Assembly (NCBI GenBank): GCA_001673575.1
Contig: LZME01000036.1
Span: forward strand, 1-57,708
Length of the DNA stretch: 57,708 nt
Source: Mycolicibacter heraklionensis
GTDB lineage: Bacteria; Actinomycetota; Actinomycetes; Mycobacteriales; Mycobacteriaceae
Direction: 5' to 3'
The notes under the pieces were generated by a model. The model had not been told where the DNA came from and did no database searches. It saw only the letters and a list, made by a program, of their open reading frames with translations. Made by a program: the position numbers and the translations under genes. Within the stretch, counting starts at the first letter, position 1. The number at the start of each line of letters is the position of its first letter. Positions 17,764-26,151 of this stretch are shown here, piece after piece.

Positions 17764-18390
17764 GTGACCGGCAGTGTGAGGACAGCGATCTCGCGCCGCA
17801 TCTTCTTGCGCGGTGCCGCCTGGTCGGTGCCGGTCTTCGGCGCCGCGCTGGCCGGACCGCGGGCGCTTGCGGCGCCGGCCGGCTCACCCGGGTGCGGAGA
17901 TCCAAACGAGGTGATCGACGACTGCGCTGCGGAGCTGCCGGAGGAATTCAGCTGGACCAGCTTCTCCACCACCAGGGCGATCGGCGGCGGAACCAGCTAC
18001 GCAATCCAGTTCACCACCAGGATTCAGCCCGGGCCGCCGGTACCTGCGGAAACCACCGGCTACCGCATCGACAGCCTCAGCATCGCCGGCACCAAACCCG
18101 ACGGTTCCGCCTTCACGGTGGTGCCGTCGATCGGGGAGACCGGTGTGCGGGCAATTTGGATCCGGACGATCGACTCATCGCTCGGTTTCGAGCTGGATGT
18201 GCCCTGGGATGCCAAGCAGTTGGTCCGCACCTTCGCCTACACCTACAACGTGGTCTACCTGAATTTGTCCACCGAGATTCAAACCTGTACCTACGTGACG
18301 ACGATGCAACTCGCCAACAACGGAGCCGTCACCGGAGGGGTCGGATCGGTGGCCTTCTCCCCGCCGCGGTTGGCCTCCTGCGGCGGGTGA
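17764..18390 (+). CDS. Tat-exported protein of unknown function, tandem copy 1
   Basis: A 208-residue secreted protein. The N-terminus is a twin-arginine signal (SRRIFLRG, hydrophobic run WSVPVFGAALAG, likely cleavage after ALA near residue 37). The mature part has no recognisable enzyme motif. It is rich in Thr, Ser, Gly and beta-prone segments, with four cysteines shared with the neighbouring copy: two near the start (PGCGDPNEVIDDC), one in EIQTC and one at the C-terminus (SCGG), which suggests two disulfides in a folded domain exported by Tat. GTG 17764 is chosen over GTG 17755 by alignment with copy 2 and promoter spacing. Divergent from the MMPL transporter. Function unknown. Confidence 0.8.
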   Translation: MTGSVRTAISRRIFLRGAAWSVPVFGAALAGPRALAAPAGSPGCGDPNEVIDDCAAELPEEFSWTSFSTTRAIGGGTSYAIQFTTRIQPGPPVPAETTGYRIDSLSIAGTKPDGSAFTVVPSIGETGVRAIWIRTIDSSLGFELDVPWDAKQLVRTFAYTYNVVYLNLSTEIQTCTYVTTMQLANNGAVTGGVGSVAFSPPRLASCGG

Positions 18391-18428
18391 GTTCAGCAGA
18401 CGGCGACCGGGGCATCGCATCATCGACC

Positions 18429-18459
18429 GAACAACGAAAGTGGCTTCGGTCGGTACTGT
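18429..18459 (+). promoter_or_regulatory. Duplicated leaderless-type promoter, copy 2
   Basis: GAACAAC (18429-18435), an 18-bp spacer and TACTGT (18454-18459) are followed after 7 nt by the ATG at 18467. The geometry is identical to copy 1 although the spacer sequences differ, which points to a real promoter with a defined sigma factor preference. Confidence 0.55.
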
Positions 18460-18466
18460 TGATGCC

Positions 18467-19084
18467 ATGACCGACTCGTCGACGACGATTACGCGGCGCA
18501 TCTTCATGCGTGGCGCGCTCTGGTCGGTTCCGGCGCTTGGTGTTGCACTCGCTGCGCCGCGTGCGCTGGCGGTGCCACCCGGCTCGCAGGACTGCGCCGA
18601 TCCGAACGAGGTGATCGAGAACTGCGTCGTGCAGCTGCCCGAAGAGTTCACCTCGACCAGTTTCAGCACCACCGCCGTGGTCGGAGGCACCAACTACTCC
18701 ATCTTGTTCAGCACCAATATCCGGCCGGGGCCGCTCGTGCCCCCAGCTGCCACCGGTTACCGAATCAATAGCATCGGCCTGGACGGCACCAAGCGTGACG
18801 GGGTGCCCTTCTCGATCAAGCCGCACATCGGGGAGAGGGGCCCGCGGGTACTGGGTGCACGGTCCGGGTCATCACTGGGCTTCGTCGTCGACCACCCGTG
18901 GGCGGCTGGACAGCTGGTTCGCAACTTCGCGTACACCTTTGACGTGGTGTATCTCAACGGGCTGACCGAGATTCAAACCTGCTCGTACGTGACCGCGATG
19001 ACGCTGGCCGAGAACGGCATGATCGTCGGCGGGGTCGGGTCGGTGTCGTTCTCCCCGCCGCGGTTGACCGCCTGCGGCGCGTGA
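18467..19084 (+). CDS. Tat-exported protein of unknown function, tandem copy 2
   Basis: A 205-residue paralogue of the preceding gene. Its Tat signal reads TRRIFMRG followed by WSVPALGVALA, with likely cleavage after ALA. The mature domain keeps the four cysteines (QDCADPNEVIENC, EIQTC, TACGA) and the blocks TSFSTT, TGYRI, SSLGF, QLVR.FAYT, VVYLN, GGVGSV.FSPPRL. The conserved core with divergent loops suggests both copies fold alike but may recognise different partners. ATG 18467 is preferred to the in-frame GTG at 18440 because of the promoter spacing. The gene is convergent with the mycothiol-type enzyme gene, 1 bp apart. Function unknown. Confidence 0.8.
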   Translation: MTDSSTTITRRIFMRGALWSVPALGVALAAPRALAVPPGSQDCADPNEVIENCVVQLPEEFTSTSFSTTAVVGGTNYSILFSTNIRPGPLVPPAATGYRINSIGLDGTKRDGVPFSIKPHIGERGPRVLGARSGSSLGFVVDHPWAAGQLVRNFAYTFDVVYLNGLTEIQTCSYVTAMTLAENGMIVGGVGSVSFSPPRLTACGA

Positions 19085-19085
19085 A

Positions 19086-19757
19086 TCAGCAGACCGGGAT
19101 CGGTTGATCGTCGTCGCGGTGGCCGAAGACGCCGAAGCTGTCGACCAGTTGTGTAGACGGCTCGGGGGACCAGTCCCATCCGGCTATCTGGCTGCGGGAG
19201 CGTCTGCTGAACAGGCCCCGCATCAGCTCGTAACCATCAGCTCGCAAGACGGTGACGGATTCACCTGAACCGCAACGCCATTCCTGCCCCAGCTCGTCGC
19301 TGATCACCAGGGTGTCGGTGTCGGGCAGTAGCCGGCCGGGCAGCCGGCCAAGGACGTCCAGAAACGGCTGCCAGTGCTCGCGGTCGATCCGCGGCAGACC
19401 CAGCGCCTCGCGCAGATCCCCCTCGTGGCAGATCACGTCGGCGGCCAGGTTGGGCCCGGCGAACCGCTCCGGCAGACTCGCCTCGGCCGCCGGTGAGGCG
19501 CGCTCCCACTCGTCGAGCAGTTCGCCGACCGGGCGGCCGCGACGTTCGGCGACGTGTCGTGCGGTCCAGTACTCGCCCGGCGCGCCATCGAGTCGCTGCG
19601 CCAAGACATCTGCCGCACCACCGGTGAGGTGGGCCAACACATCGTGCACCGACCATCCCGGTGTCGCCGGAACCGCGAGGTTCAGCTGGTCCTCGGTGAG
19701 GCCGGCAGCCAGGGTGCTGATCCTGGCGCGTGCGGCCCGGTAGATGGCATCAAGCAA
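19086..19757 (-). CDS. Maleylpyruvate isomerase-family mycothiol-dependent enzyme
   Basis: A 223-residue protein with an N-terminal DinB-like/MDMPI four-helix domain, recognised by TPGWSVHDVLAHLTGGAADV (about residues 32-51) and the later ICHEGDLREALG, which carry the metal-binding histidines. The C-terminal half resembles the MDMPI C-terminal domain. Members use mycothiol as cofactor in isomerisation or S-transfer reactions; the substrate here is unknown. TTG start 19755-19757 has a GGAGG 6 nt upstream. It is upstream of nothing obvious on its own strand and probably single. Confidence 0.78.
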   Translation of the reverse strand: MLDAIYRAARARISTLAAGLTEDQLNLAVPATPGWSVHDVLAHLTGGAADVLAQRLDGAPGEYWTARHVAERRGRPVGELLDEWERASPAAEASLPERFAGPNLAADVICHEGDLREALGLPRIDREHWQPFLDVLGRLPGRLLPDTDTLVISDELGQEWRCGSGESVTVLRADGYELMRGLFSRRSRSQIAGWDWSPEPSTQLVDSFGVFGHRDDDQPIPVC

Positions 19758-19861
19758 GGGAGCCTCCTGTGTTGTGATGTCGGGAAACCAGTGTGCGCAT
19801 AAGTCTTTGGGCCAGGCGTCGGTGGGTGGTGTTCTGCGAGGAGGTCAACACCCAGTGACCG

Positions 19862-21211
19862 TTACGACACGAACCCCGGGCCCCGCAGGTTGGCCAGCAG
19901 GATGCGGGCCAGCAGCACCGGATCGCGCAACCGCGAGGGGGAATCCACCAGGTTGCGTACCCGCAGGACGCGCTCGGTGACAGCGATGTCGCGAGACACG
20001 GCGGTGCCCACCGCTTCGGTGAACCACCCGCCCAGTCGGCGGCGGATCGGGTGCGGGCGGTCGTCGGCAGCGGGACGATCCTGGTTCGCGTTGGCTGCCC
20101 AGATCGGCGCGATCTGGTCGGCCGCCGCGCGGAAAAAGCGCTGCGACAGGTCCGGCCCGCCATCTCGGAGACAGTCACGCAGTGCCAGCGCTTGCAGCGC
20201 CGCGACCGTCATGCCTTGTCCGTGCAGTGGATTGAGTCGGCAGAGTCCGTCGCCGATCACCACCAACCCGTCGGGGAAGCGCGTCATCTGGTGGTAGCGG
20301 CGCCACAGCGCACCGGTGTCGTGGGAGACGGCGATGTCGCCCACCGGTGTGGCGTCGCGCAGCCCAGTCATGATCGATGCCGGAAGCAGCTGCCTGGCTG
20401 CGACCTGCATGGCAGTGAAATTCCTTGGGGGAGAGCCATAGTCACCGTGGCGGGCGATCGACAGCATCCACGTGTCGTGCTCGTAGGCCACCAGCAGCAG
20501 GCCGGGATAGGCGCGCCCCTGGTTCACGAAGACCATCTGGTCGTCGAGCCTGCCCGGTGGGATGCGAAGCAGCTGGCTGGAGTAGGCCCAAGCGGGCCGC
20601 AGGCGGTGGTCTGGCACGCAGCCGAAGCCCTGGCCGGCCAGGAAGTCGGCGGTACGCGAGGCCCGCCCCGTTGCGTCGATGACGAGGTCGGCAGGCAGAA
20701 CCTGGGTGAGCTTGTTGTCCCGATTCGTGACCCGCACACCGCGGACGACCCCGTGCACGTGCACCGGCTCGATCGCGTCGTGGCCGTCGAGGAACGCGAC
20801 ATTGGTGAGCTTGTCGACGCGCCGCCGGACGTGGAACTCCATGAACGGCCGGCTTGCGCTGTAGATCGCCAAGGCTTGGGGATCGGCGAGCGTGCCCGTG
20901 CGGTTGAGCTCGTGGCGGCCGATGCGGGCGTAGCGCCCCGACAGATCTCCGTTGTCAATCACCACTGCGCCGGCCGTGGCGAGCTCGTCGAGAATCCCCG
21001 GAAACAGTTCGCCGAGGATGCCCGTGCCGCTGGTGAGGAAGCTGTGCAGGTGCCGTCCCTGGGGGACTCCCTTGCGCTGGGCCGGGTGATCTGGGAGCCG
21101 ATCGCGGTCCACGATCGTGACTGAGTCGTAGGACTCCGATGCCACTCGGGCGGCCAGCAACCCGGCTATCCCGGCTCCCAGCACCACCGCCGACGTTCCC
21201 GAACTGACCAT
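19862..21211 (-). CDS. FAD-dependent oxidoreductase (monooxygenase / geranylgeranyl-reductase-like)
   Basis: A 449-residue flavoprotein. The N-terminal dinucleotide fold is GAGIAGLLAA (about residues 11-20), a second FAD contact is LPADLVIDATGR, and the GD motif is VVIGDGLCRLNPLHGQGM. These are features of the aromatic hydroxylase/geranylgeranyl reductase superfamily; the substrate is not evident. ATG 21209-21211 is preceded by GGAGAGGGG. It lies 85 bp downstream of the mmpL gene on the same strand, with a TATCGT -10-like hexamer (plus 21243-21248) between them, so it may have its own promoter or be a distal operon member. Confidence 0.85.
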   Translation of the reverse strand: MVSSGTSAVVLGAGIAGLLAARVASESYDSVTIVDRDRLPDHPAQRKGVPQGRHLHSFLTSGTGILGELFPGILDELATAGAVVIDNGDLSGRYARIGRHELNRTGTLADPQALAIYSASRPFMEFHVRRRVDKLTNVAFLDGHDAIEPVHVHGVVRGVRVTNRDNKLTQVLPADLVIDATGRASRTADFLAGQGFGCVPDHRLRPAWAYSSQLLRIPPGRLDDQMVFVNQGRAYPGLLLVAYEHDTWMLSIARHGDYGSPPRNFTAMQVAARQLLPASIMTGLRDATPVGDIAVSHDTGALWRRYHQMTRFPDGLVVIGDGLCRLNPLHGQGMTVAALQALALRDCLRDGGPDLSQRFFRAAADQIAPIWAANANQDRPAADDRPHPIRRRLGGWFTEAVGTAVSRDIAVTERVLRVRNLVDSPSRLRDPVLLARILLANLRGPGFVS

Positions 21212-21296
21212 CGCAAGCCCCTCTCCGTGACGCAAGGGACCCACGATACAGGCAAATTAAGAAAAATAAGAGTATCTTGGCGTAACAGTAAGATTC
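21212..21296 (-). promoter_or_regulatory. AT-rich intergenic region upstream of the FAD oxidoreductase gene
   Basis: A 40-bp AT-rich patch (about 21256-21299) stands out against the GC-rich surroundings. It holds TAAGAGTATCTT and, overlapping the mmpL stop codon, AAGATTCTTA, which are imperfect inverted copies. A TATCGT hexamer at 21243-21248 (minus strand) is a plausible -10 for the oxidoreductase. Confidence 0.35.
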
Positions 21297-24254
21297 TTAG
21301 CCGGCTGGGACGGGTGGTGGCGTTAGGGCGGGCGGTGCCGGCGCGACGGTGGAGTTGCCTTCACGTTCGGCGCCCACCGTGAGCGCAGCGTCACGCTCGG
21401 CGGGGGACGGCGGCTCGGCTGGGATCGGGGCCGGACGCCGGTGCACGTTGATCGGCCACCAGAACCACCGGCCCAACAGTGCCGCGATCGACGGGGTGAT
21501 CAGGCTGCGGACGATGAACGTGTCGAACAGTAGGCCCAGTCCAATCGTGGTGCCGATCTGCCCGACGGACCGCAGGTCGCTGGCGATCATCGCGATCATG
21601 GTGAAGGCGAACACCATGCCGGCCGCGGTCACGACCTTGCCGGTGGCGCCCATCGCCCGGATCAGGCCGGTGCGCAGACCCGTCGCAGTACCGCTGTAGA
21701 TCTCTTCCTTCATCCGCGAGACCACCAGCAGGTTGTAGTCCGACCCCACTGCCAGCAGCACGATCACCGACATCGCGATCACCAGCCACTGCAGCTCGAT
21801 GCCGAACACGTACTGCCACAACAACACCGACAGCCCGAACGAGGAGGCCAGCGAGAGCACCACGGTCCCCACGATCACGATCGAGGCCACCAGCGCCCGG
21901 GTGATCAGCAGCATCACCACGAAGATCAACACGATGGCCGCGATCGCCGCGATCAGCAGGTCGTAGTGCGCGCCGGTCTGGATGTCGGCGTAGGTGGCGG
22001 CGGTGCCGCCCAGATAGAACTTCGCCTTGGCCAGCGGCGTGCCCTTGACGGCCTCCTTGGCGGCCTGCAGCTCGGCGCTGACGTGCGAGATGCCGTCGAC
22101 GGTCGCCGGATCGGTGTCATGGGTGATCAGGATGCGGGCGGCCTGGCCGTCCGGCGACATCATCAACTCCATCCCGCGCTGAAAGTCGGGACTGTCGAAC
22201 GCCTCCGGCGGCAGGTAGAACATGTCGTCGTTGCGGGCGTCGTCGAAAACCTGGCCCATCACCGCCGCGGTGTCGGTCATCTGCTCCAGCTGCGTGACCA
22301 CCTGGCTGAAGCTGCTGTGCATGGTCAACATCAGGTCGCGCATGTTGGTGGTGATGGCGATCATCGGCGGGATCTGGTCGGCGATCTCCGGAGTGATCTC
22401 GTCGACCCGGTCCATCTGCTGGGCCAGCGCCGTGGTGTTCTCCGCCAGTTTGTCGAAGCCGTCGGTGGCGTCGAACATCGAGCGGAACGCGTTGCACACG
22501 CCGATGTTGAAGCAGTGCGGCTCCCAATAAAAGTAGTTGCGCAGCGGCCGGACCTCGTCGTCGAAGTCGGCGATCCGGTCGCGGACCTCGGCCATGGTGC
22601 CTTCCATGTCGTGGGTGGCCGCGTCGGTGCCGTGGGTGGCGTCGGAGAGCTGCACGGTCAGGCCGTGCAGTCGGTCCATCACGGTGATCATCGACGAGAG
22701 CTGGTCGGCCATGGTCTGGGTGTCGTCGAGGCGGGCGTGCAAGAACTGCAGGTTCTCTCGCATCGTGACGCCCTGGGCGCTGATCTGGAACGGCACCGAT
22801 CCGTGTTCCATGGGCGGGCCCAGCGGCCGAGTGATGCTCTGCACCCGTTCGATGCCGGGCACCCGGAAGATGTTGCGGGCGATGCGGTCCAGCACCAGCA
22901 TGTCGCGGGGATTGCGCATGTCGTGATCGGACTCGACCATCAGCATGTCGGGGTTCATCCGCGCGGAGCTGAAATGCTTCTCGGCGGCGGCGTAGCCGAT
23001 GTTGGACGGCACGTCGGCGGGGATGTAGTGCCGGTTGTCGTAGCTGGTCTTGTAGCCGGGCAGCACCAGGACGCCCACGGCTGCAACGGCACTGGCAGCG
23101 GCCAGAATCGGCAGCGGCCAGCGCACCACGGCGGTGCCCACCTTGCGCCACCCGCCGGTCTTGGTGACCTGCTTGGGGTCCAGCAACCCGAAGCGGCTGC
23201 TGACCGCCAGGACCGCCGGAGCGAAGGTCAACCCCATCGCCAGGATGGTGAACATGCCCAGGGCGCACGGCACCGCCAGGGTGTTGAAGTAGTTCAGCCG
23301 GGTGAAGTGCAGGCACAGCATCGCCCCGGCGATGGTCAGGCCGGAGCCCAGGATGACGTGGCTGACGCTGGACAGCGTTGTGTTCTGGGCGGTTTCGCGC
23401 TCTTCACCGGCATTGCGTGCCTCGTGGTAGCGCCCGATCAAGAAGATCCAGTAGTCGGTTCCGGCTGCGATGGCCAGTGCGGTCAGGATGCTCACCACGA
23501 ACGTCGAGATCGCGAAGACGTGGGCGTTGCTCAGCACCGCGATCAGTCCACGGGCCACGCTCATCTCGGTGACGACCACCAGCAGCCCGATCAGCGTGGT
23601 CGCGATCGAGCGGTAGACCACCAACAGCATCACCGCGATGACGGCCATGGTGATGCCGGTCATCTTCACCATCGAGGCGTCGCCGGCCTCGTTGGTGTCG
23701 GCCACCAGGGCCGCCTGGCCCGTCACGTACGAGCGCAGACCGGCCGGCGGGTGGGAGTCCTCGACGATCTCGCGCACCGCGTCCACCGATGCCACGCCCT
23801 GCGCCGAGCCCTGGTTTCCTGCCAGATGCACCTGCACGTAGGCGGCCCGGCCGTCCTCGCTCTGCGAACCCGCCGAGGTGACCCGGTCGCCCCAGAAGTC
23901 CTGTACGTGTTCGACGTGGGCGGTGTCGGCTCGCAGGGTCGTCACCAGTTGGTCGTAGTAGCGGTGTGCGTCTTCTGCTAACTCGGCATCGCTCTCCAGC
24001 ACGATCATCAGCACGCTGTCGCTGGCGAACTCGCCGAACTTCTCCCCGATGTGCTTCATCGCGATCACCGACGGGGCGTCCTGCGGGGAGAGCGAGACGG
24101 CGGTACGGGCGCCGACGACCTCCAGTTGCGGCACCAGCAGATTGGTCGCGGCGGCCGCGGCAAGCCAGAACAGGATGATCGGGATGGACAGCGCTCGGAT
24201 CAGCCGCGGGAACCGCGGTGCTCCTTTGCCGGTCGGGCTGTGGTGGCCGCTCAT
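21297..24254 (-). CDS. MmpL-family RND transporter, second MmpS-MmpL pair
   Basis: A 985-residue MmpL transporter of the MmpS-paired class. It has the N-terminal anchor (LIRALSIPIILFWLAAAAATN), two extracytoplasmic domains, and two helix bundles with relay motifs GTDYWIFLIGRYHEAR and GSDYNLLVVSRMKEE. The second extracytoplasmic domain has the long coiled-coil region (WEPHCFNIGVC, then heptad-like repeats) typical of MmpL4/5-type proteins. The C-terminal tail is long, Pro- and Ala-rich and cytoplasmic. ATG 24252-24254 overlaps the MmpS stop (ATGA). The open frame continues upstream through mmpS in another frame, but that is not a fusion. Likely exports a lipid or siderophore; regulation by the divergent TetR at 24821 is inferred. 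Confidence 0.93.
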   Translation of the reverse strand: MSGHHSPTGKGAPRFPRLIRALSIPIILFWLAAAAATNLLVPQLEVVGARTAVSLSPQDAPSVIAMKHIGEKFGEFASDSVLMIVLESDAELAEDAHRYYDQLVTTLRADTAHVEHVQDFWGDRVTSAGSQSEDGRAAYVQVHLAGNQGSAQGVASVDAVREIVEDSHPPAGLRSYVTGQAALVADTNEAGDASMVKMTGITMAVIAVMLLVVYRSIATTLIGLLVVVTEMSVARGLIAVLSNAHVFAISTFVVSILTALAIAAGTDYWIFLIGRYHEARNAGEERETAQNTTLSSVSHVILGSGLTIAGAMLCLHFTRLNYFNTLAVPCALGMFTILAMGLTFAPAVLAVSSRFGLLDPKQVTKTGGWRKVGTAVVRWPLPILAAASAVAAVGVLVLPGYKTSYDNRHYIPADVPSNIGYAAAEKHFSSARMNPDMLMVESDHDMRNPRDMLVLDRIARNIFRVPGIERVQSITRPLGPPMEHGSVPFQISAQGVTMRENLQFLHARLDDTQTMADQLSSMITVMDRLHGLTVQLSDATHGTDAATHDMEGTMAEVRDRIADFDDEVRPLRNYFYWEPHCFNIGVCNAFRSMFDATDGFDKLAENTTALAQQMDRVDEITPEIADQIPPMIAITTNMRDLMLTMHSSFSQVVTQLEQMTDTAAVMGQVFDDARNDDMFYLPPEAFDSPDFQRGMELMMSPDGQAARILITHDTDPATVDGISHVSAELQAAKEAVKGTPLAKAKFYLGGTAATYADIQTGAHYDLLIAAIAAIVLIFVVMLLITRALVASIVIVGTVVLSLASSFGLSVLLWQYVFGIELQWLVIAMSVIVLLAVGSDYNLLVVSRMKEEIYSGTATGLRTGLIRAMGATGKVVTAAGMVFAFTMIAMIASDLRSVGQIGTTIGLGLLFDTFIVRSLITPSIAALLGRWFWWPINVHRRPAPIPAEPPSPAERDAALTVGAEREGNSTVAPAPPALTPPPVPAG

Positions 24255-24697
24255 GCCGCTTTCACCACGCAGAATGTCGCGGCGCTGTGGCCATCGGCCT
24301 GGTGTTCGTCGCGCAGTTCGCCGTTGACGGTGATCCGGCAGCCCAGCTCGTTGCTGTCGCCCTGGGCCATGACGTTGGCGAACACGCTGGGCTGCGTGGT
24401 GGTCAGAGTCAGTGACCAGGGCAGCGAGTGAAACTGGGCTTCCTGGGACTGGGCGCGCTCGTCGACGTAACTGACCATGCCCGACGTCGACTCCGGGCCG
24501 TAGAGCTCGTAGGTGACATATTTCGGCACGGTGGAGACGATTTCGCCACCAGTGCCGCCGGCGACCGCCGCCCCGTGTGCGCCGAAAACGCCGTGGAACC
24601 GGTAGATGACCAGCCCGCCGATCGCGGCGACCGGGACGATCACCAGCACGATCCACAGGCGCTCGAGCGGACCACGCAGCTTTCTCATTGCGCTCAT
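24251..24697 (-). CDS. MmpS-family membrane protein, partner of the second MmpL
   Basis: A 148-residue MmpS protein: basic N-terminus, one transmembrane helix (about residues 14-32, LWIVLVIVPVAAIGGLVIY), then an exported beta domain with VPKYVTYELYGPESTSGMVSYVDE and LPWSLTLTTTQPSVFANVMAQGD. The C-terminal cysteines (GCRITVNGE, TFCVVKAA) match the pattern of the other MmpS in this window. It is translationally coupled to the MmpL. A TAAGGT hexamer lies 8 nt before the ATG (plus 24706-24711), so the transcript may be close to leaderless. ATG 24697 is used; the ATG three codons later is possible. Confidence 0.92.
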   Translation of the reverse strand: MSAMRKLRGPLERLWIVLVIVPVAAIGGLVIYRFHGVFGAHGAAVAGGTGGEIVSTVPKYVTYELYGPESTSGMVSYVDERAQSQEAQFHSLPWSLTLTTTQPSVFANVMAQGDSNELGCRITVNGELRDEHQADGHSAATFCVVKAA

Positions 24698-24702
24698 GCC
24701 GG

Positions 24703-24811
24703 TTAACCTTACGGGCGTAAAGAAACGCGTGTAAAGTTAAAAGGTGCCAGCTCACACTTGCGCGGAAGATGTTATGCAGAACGCAAGTGAGGGCAACTAA
24801 CAAACCGTTAG
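24703..24811. promoter_or_regulatory. Regulatory region between mmpS-mmpL and its divergent TetR gene
   Basis: Three inverted repeats are visible. TTAACCTTAC (24703-24712) pairs with GTAAAGTTAA (24731-24740), 9 of 10 matches. CACTTGCG (24755-24762) pairs perfectly with CGCAAGTG (24782-24789). CTAAC (24797-24801) pairs with GTTAG (24807-24811) across 5 bp, just before the TetR start. The compact last repeat and the first, overlapping the mmpS promoter, are the best candidates for TetR binding. Confidence 0.45.
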
Positions 24812-24820
24812 GATCACCGC

Positions 24821-25438
24821 GTGCCCACTCCCCCTCGTCGGCGCAATTTGCGAGGTCACGGCGCGCTGCTGCGCGACGAGATCCTGGCTGCCGCTGTTCG
24901 GGTTATCGACGGTGCAGACAGCGAAGCCGAGGTTTCGCTGCGCGGAATCGCCCGGGAGGCCGGCATCGCCGCACCCTCGGTGTATGCGCACTTCGACGAC
25001 CTCGACCGGGTGCTCGAGGCGGTCGCCGAATCGAGCTGGGTCCAGGTCTCCGACGAGATCGCCGAGCACGTCCAGCAGGCCACTGACCCGCGGGAACGCC
25101 TGCTGATCGGCTGTCGGGTATACGTGTCATTCGCGCAGCGCCATCCGCTGCGCTACGCATTGATGACCCAGGACGGTCACGCCCCGCCGGCGGCCCGCCG
25201 GGCGCTGGCCGTGGTGACCAGAGGATTGCTGGCCTGCCGCGGGGAGGTCCCGGATACGGACTCGGATCCCGATTCGGACCGGATTGCCGCGGCGTTGTCG
25301 GTGGCGTTGCACGGCGTCGCGATGCTGCACCGCACCGACGCCCCCAATCTGTGGCTCAGCGATTTCAGCACCGACGAGGTGATCGGAACGTTGGTTGACG
25401 GCGCAACATTATTGCTGGCTGAGGCGGAACCAGTCTGA
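24821..25438 (+). CDS. TetR-family regulator, probable repressor of the second mmpS-mmpL operon
   Basis: A 205-residue TetR regulator with helix-turn-helix SLRGIAREAGIAAPSVYAHFDDLDRVL (about residues 40-66) and a C-terminal domain of the TetR_C_33-like type (ERLLIGCRVYVSFAQRHPLRYALM). It is divergent from mmpS-mmpL with 123 bp between starts. GTG start at 24821. A role in controlling the efflux operon is inferred from the arrangement. Confidence 0.87.
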   Translation: MPTPPRRRNLRGHGALLRDEILAAAVRVIDGADSEAEVSLRGIAREAGIAAPSVYAHFDDLDRVLEAVAESSWVQVSDEIAEHVQQATDPRERLLIGCRVYVSFAQRHPLRYALMTQDGHAPPAARRALAVVTRGLLACRGEVPDTDSDPDSDRIAAALSVALHGVAMLHRTDAPNLWLSDFSTDEVIGTLVDGATLLLAEAEPV

Positions 25439-25648
25439 GCTGACGGCCGCCGCGGTCTGTCTGTTACGACGGCGGGATCCCGAGCGACTTACAGGAAATT
25501 TTCAATGAATGCTCAGCCCAAGAAGGCTTCCAGGCGTTGGCCGGTCGTCAGTGGTGAAGCGCCCGGTCGAGTGGCATCTTGGCGACGCGTCCACGGCGTG
25601 TCACGTCGTGAGATTCCCACTCGCGTGGGGGAGCCGGCGGCGCGAGTG

Positions 25649-26098
25649 CTAGCCGCCGCTGGGAGCGGGGGACGGGGCGGGCGGCCGAGCCTGCGGCACG
25701 AAGCCTTTCAACACATCGGGCAGGCCCACCGATTGTTGCGGTACCGGCGCGCAGGTGGGTGGGCATTCGGTCAGCTGCCAGGTCTGGCAACGGTCGGTCC
25801 GGAACGCGGTATCGCTCGGCTCGATCAACACGACCTGGGGCTTCTTGGTCATCGCGCTGTCGAGGGTCTTTTCGCCGCCGATGCGGCGCCAGTAGCAGGC
25901 CTCGCCGTCACGCGGGCCGTCGGAGCGGTAGGTGCCCGGCACGATGTCCTTGCCGACCGCGAAGGTGCCGTCGCTGTCGATCACCTGCTTGGGCGCGGGC
26001 GGGGGAGGAGGAGCCGGATCAGCCCCGGCGATCCCGGCCGCAGTGCACCAGGTTGCCAGCGCGATCGCCGTCGTCCCGGCCAGCTTCATCGATCTCAT
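25649..26098 (-). CDS. Secreted proline-rich protein of unknown function
   Basis: A 149-residue protein with a Sec signal peptide (MRSMKLAG then TAIALATWCTAAGIAGA, cleavage near residue 26) and a Pro-rich linker (DPAPPPPPAP). A compact domain follows, with VGKDIVPGTYRSDGPRDGEACYWRR; this pattern occurs in small exported actinobacterial proteins, but I know of no assigned function. The mature part has four cysteines (EAC, DRC, TEC, PTC), probably two disulfides, and ends in a second Pro-rich tail. ATG 26096-26098 is used; ATG 26089 is an alternative. The 210 bp downstream, before the TetR gene, contain nothing recognisable. Confidence 0.75.
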   Translation of the reverse strand: MRSMKLAGTTAIALATWCTAAGIAGADPAPPPPPAPKQVIDSDGTFAVGKDIVPGTYRSDGPRDGEACYWRRIGGEKTLDSAMTKKPQVVLIEPSDTAFRTDRCQTWQLTECPPTCAPVPQQSVGLPDVLKGFVPQARPPAPSPAPSGG

Positions 26099-26151
26099 AC
26101 CTAACGAAGGTACCGGGAAGGAATCGCAGGGGACGGGTCGTCGCCTGCCGT

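Larger units (their letters stand above)
17718..19084 (+). repeat. Tandem gene duplication including promoter
   Basis: Two units, 17718-18390 and 18421-19084, match from CATCG.CCGAACAAC through the stop codon. The encoded proteins are roughly 60% identical by eye, with one single-residue gap. The upstream element and its spacing are conserved too, so the promoter was duplicated with the gene or has been kept by selection. Confidence 0.8.

Noticed and set aside
15648..17972. Long N-terminal extension of the stand-alone MMPL protein
   Set aside because: The extension reads antisense through the signal peptide and promoter of the divergent Tat gene; membrane protein similarity begins at about 17720.
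21966..23981. Plus-strand open frame of 671 codons
   Set aside because: Lies wholly opposite the mmpL gene and has His/Gly/Gln/Asp-rich shadow composition without any domain.
21297..24803. Apparent 1168-residue MmpL with a long N-terminal extension
   Set aside because: The first 183 residues are the mmpS gene read in the wrong frame; the true MmpL starts at 24254 with an ATGA overlap.
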